From Utricularia gibba (Eukaryota; Streptophyta; Magnoliopsida; Lamiales; Lentibulariaceae): a stretch of 64,000 nucleotides of DNA. Where the stretch lies: assembly GCA_002189035.1 (NCBI GenBank), contig NEEC01000014.1, forward strand, positions 374,501 to 438,500, read 5' to 3'. A program made the translations under genes and the position numbers. A model generated the notes under the pieces. It was not told where the DNA came from. It did not search any database and saw nothing but the letters and a program-made list of their open reading frames with translations. Position 1 is the first letter of the stretch. Each line of letters begins with the position of its first letter. Of this stretch, positions 57,796 to 64,000 are shown piece after piece.

Positions 57796-58533
57796 TTAGA
57801 AAGGTGGCCTTGGGTGCATCCAACTTCCAAAAAAATCAGGGTTTTGAGGACCGTTGGGGGTAAAATTGTAGACTGGGAAGGACGAGGGATCCATCAGGTT
57901 ATGATGGAGCATCGCTTGGGGAGATCCAGGGAGCTGTCCGGGGACCTGAGAGGAGCTTCCGGCGCCGGCGCTGCCGTCGTCGTCGTCAGCAAGCGGAAGC
58001 CTCTCATAAGTTGCATTTGAAAAAGTAGCTGCAATGACCAAAACAGGGCCGGAGGCGATCAAGGGCCCCACCACACTGCCACCCAATACCTGTCCTTGGC
58101 CCCCGGATAGATAAACCGTTAAACCGGTGGCGCCTGGCGGAACCGGACCGGGGAGAAAAGCTCCGGTGAGTGAAAGAATCTCAAGCCGGCCTTGTAAAAC
58201 CACAGCGGCGCTCGAAGCCGCCGGTTGACGAAGGGTGGCGTTTATGACGAACCCGGTTCCGCTCAAGACACAAACTCCACGCTGGCGGCGGCGCGCGAAT
58301 TGGGCTATGCTCTCGGCCACGTCCAGGCCGGCGGCGACTTCCATCACCTGGCTGCGTAGCGCGTTGGGGGAATCGCGGGCGACGAAAATCGGAGGCTTCG
58401 GTTTGTTTCTCGATCCCGGAGGCCGGCCCCGCGGACGGCGGTGCCCCACTTCCACCGCGCCGCCATCGCTCCTGCCCTCTTTGTCGTCGTCGTCGTCGCC
58501 CCTTCCCACCCGATCGTTGATCGACAACTCCAT
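57796..58533 (-). CDS. AT-hook motif nuclear-localised protein, clade A (AHL)
   Basis: A single exon of 245 residues. An acidic start ([11 protein letters not shown]) is followed by one type-I AT-hook at residues 35-48 ([14 protein letters not shown]) and a PPC/DUF296 domain (about 50-180). The domain has [36 protein letters not shown] and [14 protein letters not shown]. Intronless genes with this hook type form AHL clade A. The conserved GRFEIL core that mediates AHL trimer contacts reads GRLEIL here. AHLs bind AT-rich DNA in the nucleus and repress growth genes (hypocotyl elongation, flowering, senescence). The C-terminal tail is Gly/Ser/Pro-rich. It is tandem, on the same strand as SNU23 but unrelated. 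Confidence 0.94.
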   Translation of the reverse strand: MELSINDRVGRGDDDDDKEGRSDGGAVEVGHRRPRGRPPGSRNKPKPPIFVARDSPNALRSQVMEVAAGLDVAESIAQFARRRQRGVCVLSGTGFVINATLRQPAASSAAVVLQGRLEILSLTGAFLPGPVPPGATGLTVYLSGGQGQVLGGSVVGPLIASGPVLVIAATFSNATYERLPLADDDDGSAGAGSSSQVPGQLPGSPQAMLHHNLMDPSSFPVYNFTPNGPQNPDFFGSWMHPRPPF

Positions 58534-61500
58534 TCTTCTCCTAGAACAAGAAAAAGGGACTTGAAATTCACTAAGAAATCTTCACGAACCCTAATCTGAG
58601 CTCCCCTAGAAACCTTGAACACATTCCACAAGCTTGAAAATAATGAACCACCATCTAATAGCTCTAGTGCTACGAACCCTAGTGAAATAAAATACAGAAT
58701 CAGAAGCAGAAACCATGAAACCGAAAGGAGAATAGAGAAACAAAGCAGGATCCCGAGAGGAGTACACTGAACAAATAAAAAAAACTAAAAAAAATCTCAG
58801 GGAATAAGAAAGCTTTTATGAGAACCCACGTTTGATGTTCTTCTCTTGTCTAGTGGCGATGCAGGCTGCGGTTTTTCCTACTCTTTTTTTTTTTTTTCTC
58901 GCCGAAGGAACAAAGCTTTTTTCCAATCGAACCCGCGCCGCTACTTCTCCTCCTCCTCCTCCCCCTTCTTCTTCTTTTCTGGTGTTTGTATAAAGCTTGA
59001 GGTTAGGGTACGCAGACGCCAGCAATGATCCACGTCAGACAAAACAGGCGCCTCGTAATCAAAACGATGTTAACTAATCGCTGGTTGTGTAAACGAATCA
59101 GAACCAACAATCTGATAGCAAGTTGACATTCGTTAATCGTGCTTACTCCTTAATACCTTTTGTCTTGATGCTCTTACGGGTTTTACTGTTCAAGCACAAA
59201 CTTACCCGTTTTATTCTCAATCCAAAACATACTTTTCTAAAGGCGTCTTTGTTCAAGCGGTTAATTTTATGGAAATGCTCCAAACCTAACATATCATGTT
59301 GAAATTAAGGATATGATCATACAAATATACGTAAAGTCTAAGTGTATAAAAATGTAAATTACTGTATAAAAAATTAAATACAGTCAATTACTAATTCGTA
59401 CTTTATTATATACTTGACCTTTTAAGTTTCATATTGTTTGTTCTAATATTCTACCCTTAAGTCCAACTTATCTTTTATCTGGTTAATATTTATGTTTTTT
59501 TCCTGCACATTATGTGGTAGCAAGAATATAAATAGATGAACTTGATCCAAACTGCAAGATTGGTTTGATCTCAACCGCTAGGGAGGAGTTTCACATGTTG
59601 TAAAAACAATTTATTCTTCTAAAAACAGTTTTGTTATTAAATATGAGTAAATTATATTAAAAACATAAATTTACGAGTATTTTTAATAAAAAAACAGTTA
59701 TTCACCGTTTTCATATGCTAAAACAAAAAATTAATACTAAAAATGATCAGCTTTATCATACACGACACCCACCTTTCTATATACTCTTCATGGTAATGAA
59801 AAACCCAGTATGGCAATTCAAAAGGATGAAAATAGAAAAATGACTATCCGTAGAGATGATTACATTAATCTTTGAAGTCTAAAACGCGGAGTCTTTTTAA
59901 GAAGGTGCCCATCTTCTTAATTGCCTACCGAAGGGGCTGGTACGTGGCACACTTTTTTAATATGAAAAGATGAATTATTGCGCTGCTAGGGCTTATAATA
60001 TGAATTTTATTAACACAAAAAGGGTCTTTTGATGCTTAATCCCATGTGATTATAAAGGTAACTCCTGATCTAAAGCATATATTTTTTTTGCAGAAGCGTC
60101 ATGTGGTTTCACTTTGGGGCATCCAATAGTCGTCTTCTTGGTGCATCTGTAAGAACGAATCCGCTGCACCCACGAAGAAAATCCGATCCACTGTTCATTT
60201 CCGGGTCGGATCTTGGCATCCCCAAGTAACAGACTGCAAGTTAATGGTGTTTGACGAATGTATTAAAAAAAAAGGATTGGAGTATGGAGTTTGGAAGTGG
60301 GGCCCGGAGAACCGGCGGGCCACATGGCAGCCTCAGGCTTTTTTTAAAAAAATATTTTCTTCGAATATGCCGTTTATTTAAAATAATAAATGGAAAATAG
60401 AAATTATTAATGAACAGTGGAGGTCACTATTGATGTGGTTTATTGTGCATTTGTGCCTCGTAAACAGTGTGAAACAGAGGAAGAAGTGTACGACACCCTT
60501 CCCTTTTGTCATTCCCATTTTACACGCAACAGTTCTTTGAATCAAAACACACAACACACGTATTAAATGGGTGGGTGGTCGGTTTAGTAATTTAATTAAA
60601 GATGGATACATTTTTATTTTTTAAAAATGCGTTTGGTTAATAGGTTAATATTTAGATAAACATATGCTATTTCATTATAATGTTTAAAATACTATTACGT
60701 TTAATAAATTTATTTACTTGATTTAAAAAATATGGTTGAATAATTCATGTAAATGTTTTACAAATAATGCGTGTATTCGATTGGAAGTGTTAGGTGTGGC
60801 AATCGGAGGAGTTTGCAGTCTGCTTGCATGCATCTTCCTTCTGAGAATAAACCCTAACTCGATGGCTACAGGGTTGATTTTCTTTGCCCTATAAGTGGCG
60901 GCTGTTTAAGCTCTTTTTACAAAGTACCATTCAAATATGAATTGGTGTTGTGTGTTTGAACTCCAGTGAAATCGAAAATTACGGTGAAAGCGGGGAGAAG
61001 ATCTCAAGAAAGAGAAAGCAAAGGACGAGATCTCCACTTTTGTGAATAGAAAAATGGCTATGGGGTGGGGGGGCCAGGCCACTGTGCAGGTCATTATGGA
61101 GGTTGCTTTGTCGAATACCGTAGTCTGCATCATGTTTCATGTTTGTTGAGTTATGTGGGGAATCCAAGAAGACACACAGCGTTCAGACATTCATTAGAGT
61201 CGTCCCCATGCTTGTCACTACAAGCCAAGATTGACTGCATAATGCAGGTTTGTGAGAAAATTTAAGAGAACCGCAGACCAGAACACACAATTGAATGACA
61301 CTTTTGTTTGATTTGCGCTGAATAAAGTGGCTCTGTTTCTTCTTCACTTTCTTGTTCTCTCCTCACGACCCTATTTCCCAGAAAGACTGAATATGAAAAA
61401 CCAGCTGAAATGCACGTAAGTAGTCTGCATGCGCATGTTCTACCATCCAGCTCCATGTGGAGGACAATGCAGATCAAGTGTCTTGTAGCTATTCGCCTCT

Positions 61501-61990
61501 TTATGTTAGAGGCATCGTTCTGAACTATCTATTTTCGACAATAGAGTTGCTTGTGCTTGGTCGTGTCAGTGCCCACGTGGCATCGGAATCGTTTCTTCTT
61601 TGGGTGTGTGGGCCCCTCTCGCAGGGGCACTAGAAACCATAATGTCGATTGATGTGAAATAAAAAATGTTTGAATGAAAAATTACTTTTTTTTACGTTGG
61701 AAAAATATGTTAACGTATGCTATTAAATTATTTAATATTGTCCCATGTCGTGCTTGTTGTCTGGGTTAACTAACTATGGTTAGGTTTTAACCGGAGTCAC
61801 CGCCAATGGGGGTTGGGTGTATAGTGTATACTACTGTAGACTGACTTGCATGAGTAAGACATTTCCTGGAGGCTGTTTGAACACATCCATCAACCTTATC
61901 CACATCTCCGAGACGGAGGAGCTGCTTGAATCTGGAAAATGATTAGCGTATTACAGGTTTGAAAGTTGGGGAAAGTCCGTTGGCGCGAGC
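58534..61990. other. Long gene-poor region (3.4 kb)
   Basis: The first ~500 bp is AHL 5' flank with T-rich and (TCC)n tracts (58886-58975). 59150-59800 and 60600-60780 are strongly AT-rich. A hairpin with 8-bp arms (TTAAGAAG/CTTCTTAA) lies at 59897-59920. ORFs around 60906-61477 lack family features. A non-coding RNA gene cannot be excluded near 60780-61500, where base composition is more balanced, but nothing in the sequence proves one. Confidence 0.4.
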
Positions 61991-63308
61991 ATGGATTCGC
62001 AAGGTACGAAACGACTCAAGATTCTCCCGCTCTTTTTTGAAATTGTTTGTGTAACGGACGGGTGATTCTAGGGCATCGAAGTTCAGTGGGTAATCCGCGG
62101 GTCGCGCTCACGTCTCTGCTGAACAAGAGGGAAAAGCTTCAAAACGAATTGCGAAGCGTCGAAAAGCAGGTAATTCTCATAAATTCTTCATGTATTCTTG
62201 CCATTTTTAAACCTAATCAAAAATTGGGGGTGGAATTGAGTGCTGTAAATTGGGGATGAGTGCGGCTTTTTGTTCAGGTATACGAGCTGGAAACCAGTTA
62301 CTTACAAGAAACAACCACATTCGGTAATGCGTTGAAGGGTTTCGAAGGATATCTTTCTTCATCAAAGAACACATCGAAGTACTGGACCCCTTGCTTCAAC
62401 ACATGTTATTGCAGTGTCAACTTTTACCCCTGACAACCGAATTGGAATCATTAAATAGCACGTTTCTGAAGTCGAACGCAAACTATATTTCCTCTGTAGT
62501 GCCTTGGGTTGGTGTTAAATTTCGGTGTAACGTTGTTTCAGTAATCTGTGTGGGGTCTATTTCTACTGTATAGCTTGCTCTTTTTTCTGTATTGATGTTA
62601 TTCTTGATGATCCAGCACAAAGAAATCCAGGAAGTTTCAGCCTGAAGATAGGATATTCTCACTGTCTTCAGTCACCTCACCAGCAGTATGTACAACTTTT
62701 ATATGATGTTCACATTGCTTGAGCTTTTACCTTTACCTCAGTGCATTGTTATGGTTGTGATAGCATTTATGAGGGTTCATGATGCCGAAACCCAAAAGCT
62801 TTATCTGTTGGAAGTGTTCATACCCACTATCTGAATATACCCAATTCAGATTGAACTTGCAAAATGCCGAGATGCTTGTTTAATTGTTCCATTGCTTCCT
62901 TTGTGTGCTTTTGTCCAGGTCGAGGAACTTGGCAATGTGAAAGAAGGTGCTATTCGTCCAGAACAATATTGGTCTTTACATTTCTCGAGATTGTTCATCA
63001 ACTCTATTGCTACTTTTTCAGATGGAAAACTGGATATTTTTCAAGGCCGACAACGAAGTGGAGGCATGATGACTAATGTTGTGTAAGTTCATGCGTCAAC
63101 AGAACATAAATCACCTCATTTTGATTCCTAAGAGAACTTCGATGAAGAGCCTAGTGGAACCAAATGATGCTTGCTATTGATATGTGACCTTAGTCGCTGA
63201 AATAATATGAATCCAATCTTAATTTGCAGGGGAAAGCCGAAGAGGGGTAGATCTGAACAGAAAGACATGAAAAGGGCAAGGCTCCCTGTTGGCGATGATG
63301 ATGATTGA
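61991..63308 (+). CDS. EAF6: EAF6 homologue (NuA4/SAS-type histone acetyltransferase subunit)
   Basis: Seven exons (61991-62003, 62072-62169, 62278-62378, 62616-62685, 62919-62946, 63022-63082, 63230-63308) join in phase to give 149 residues. The core is the Eaf6 coiled coil: LLNKREKLQNELRSVEKQ in exon 2, then VYELETSYLQETTTFGNALKGFEGYL in exon 3. SRKFQPEDRIFSLSSVTSPA follows. The tail is basic then acidic (GKPKRGRSEQKDMKRARL...GDDDD). Eaf6 is a small structural subunit of NuA4-type and MYST-family acetyltransferase complexes, acting in the nucleus. Length and motif order fit the plant family closely. The last exons are the less conserved part, so small errors there are possible. Confidence 0.92.
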
Positions 63309-63603
63309 TAATGTGGGCTGCTGATCTCGACTGTTCTGTAAGTTTCTCATTCCTTCCTCCCGACTTGCTTACTTGTATGTGTAGTGTCTGCAGAAACATT
63401 CTATTCATTTTTAGCAGAAAATTGGACGTGCAATGCCTTAAAACTGCGCTGTTAAAAACGGGTTCTTACACTGCTGACTGCCTTTTTTCAGAAACGGGTT
63501 GAACTAGAAATGAGAAACAGTATAGCCTTAAGCTAGGAGGGAAACCAATCAATGTGAAACGAGGACTCATCTTACAGAAGCTTTGGGGATCATTCCAATT
63601 TTC

Positions 63604-63998
63604 TCATTTTTCTATAGCAGCATTCGCTGTAACCAGATCCTCGTCCAGGAATAAGTCTCCATCCCACTTTTTGAAGAACTCCGTATTCTCGTGATACTTC
63701 ACTCGGTGCACGTGACCCGCCGGCGTGAACAGGTAATCGCCGGCTCCCGGATGGTGCTTCTCCTTTCACTCAGGTTCCACACCGTTTTCCTTCCTTCAGT
63801 AACGGCCAAATCTTGCCCAAATGCGTGGTGATGCGCCGGCTCAACGCTAACTGCCATGAATCTCACAATCGCCGAAGTCAGAGTCTCGCTGAGTATCTTC
63901 ATTGACCCGCCGGGCATCGGTTTTACCGCCGTGTACTCTTTCTCCGCCCGAGATTTCGCTAACGAGCAGATGAAGCATGGGGATTTACAATGGGGGTA
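63604..63998 (-). CDS. Cupin-domain protein, partial (upstream part outside window), with frameshift
   Basis: Reading leftwards from the right edge, the frame gives AVKPMPGGSMKILSETL, IVRFMAVSVEPAHHHAFGQDL and GRKTVWNLSER. It then breaks near 63760-63766. The neighbouring frame continues K-H-H-P-G-A-G-D-Y-L-F-T-P-A-G-H-V-H-R-V-K-Y, E-F-F-K-K-W-D-G-D and DEDLVTANAAIEK, then a stop at 63604. The HHH...F-G...V-W-N-L and GDYLFTPAGxVHRV segments are the two cupin motifs with metal-ligand-type histidines, as in a plant family of small uncharacterised cupins. One missing base (for example a third G in AAGGAGAAG) explains the break. The gene's start lies beyond or close to the right edge and was not determined. 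The function is unknown. Confidence 0.75.
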
Positions 63999-64000
63999 TT

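Noticed and set aside
58235..58564. 109-codon plus-strand ORF
   Set aside because: Antisense shadow of the GC-rich AHL gene.
60780..61500. Possible non-coding RNA or microRNA precursor
   Set aside because: No long foldback or known mature microRNA sequence recognised; transcription cannot be judged from sequence alone.
1..64000. CRISPR arrays, bacterial operons, riboswitches, rRNA or tRNA genes
   Set aside because: No regularly spaced repeats, no rRNA-like sequence and no convincing tRNA box pair seen; the window is plant nuclear DNA. A tRNAscan run would be the decisive check for tRNAs.

Overview
This is a stretch of plant nuclear DNA, most likely from an angiosperm (probably a eudicot) with a compact genome. 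The evidence is short GT-AG introns (many 70-120 bp), AT-rich spacers, and families found only in land plants or typical of them: SUVH, FD-type bZIP, BBX, RADIALIS-like, AHL, PRAF (PH-RCC1-FYVE-BRX), GT37 fucosyltransferases and DUF604 glycosyltransferases. About 24 protein genes lie in 64 kb. Exon structures below were worked out by hand, from splice sites, reading phase and family conservation.

Layout. 1-876: 3' end of a SUVH2/SUVH9-type gene (+). 1493-1678: SMAP1-like small acidic protein (+). 2183-4434: SET-domain methyltransferase (+). 4693-5582: small two-helix membrane protein (-). 6029-6375: a hAT-type MITE with an 8-bp target duplication. 7761-8425: FD-like bZIP (+). 9218-10341: DUF1295 membrane protein (+). 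10555-11969: GDSL esterase/lipase (-). 12583-13378: uncharacterised gene (-). 15746-16559: double B-box gene (-). 17490-21522: alpha-COP (+). 22596-23395: LON-domain protein (-), head to head with a Maf-like nucleotide pyrophosphatase at 23646-25642 (+). 25989-26469: RADIALIS-like MYB (-). 27813-32007: PRAF protein (-). 32515-33783: SEC14-like protein (-). 35803-37916: PP2C (+).

38641-53794 is a glycosyltransferase block. It has two tandem DUF604 (fringe-like) genes and four GT37 fucosyltransferase paralogues, two on each strand. Then come a SNU23/ZMAT2 splicing factor (54761-56799, -), an AHL DNA-binding protein (57796-58533, -), a long gene-poor stretch, an EAF6 homologue (61991-63308, +) and a cupin gene cut by the right edge (-).

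Two points stand out. First, the Maf-like gene carries two consecutive in-phase exons of nearly equal size (69 and 72 bp). Each encodes its own version of the catalytic Asp segment, one ending S-D-T and the other C-D-Q. They look like tandemly duplicated, possibly mutually exclusive exons that could switch nucleotide preference. Second, six otherwise intact genes (alpha-COP, LON, PP2C, two fucosyltransferases, cupin) each need exactly one missing base to give the full-length family protein, mostly at short homopolymers. That pattern points to consensus deletion errors rather than six pseudogenes.

The genes are ordinary, mostly unrelated housekeeping and regulatory loci. Only the glycosyltransferase block, all predicted Golgi type II enzymes of cell-wall or glycoprotein glycan synthesis, forms a functional neighbourhood, and it arose at least partly by local duplication.
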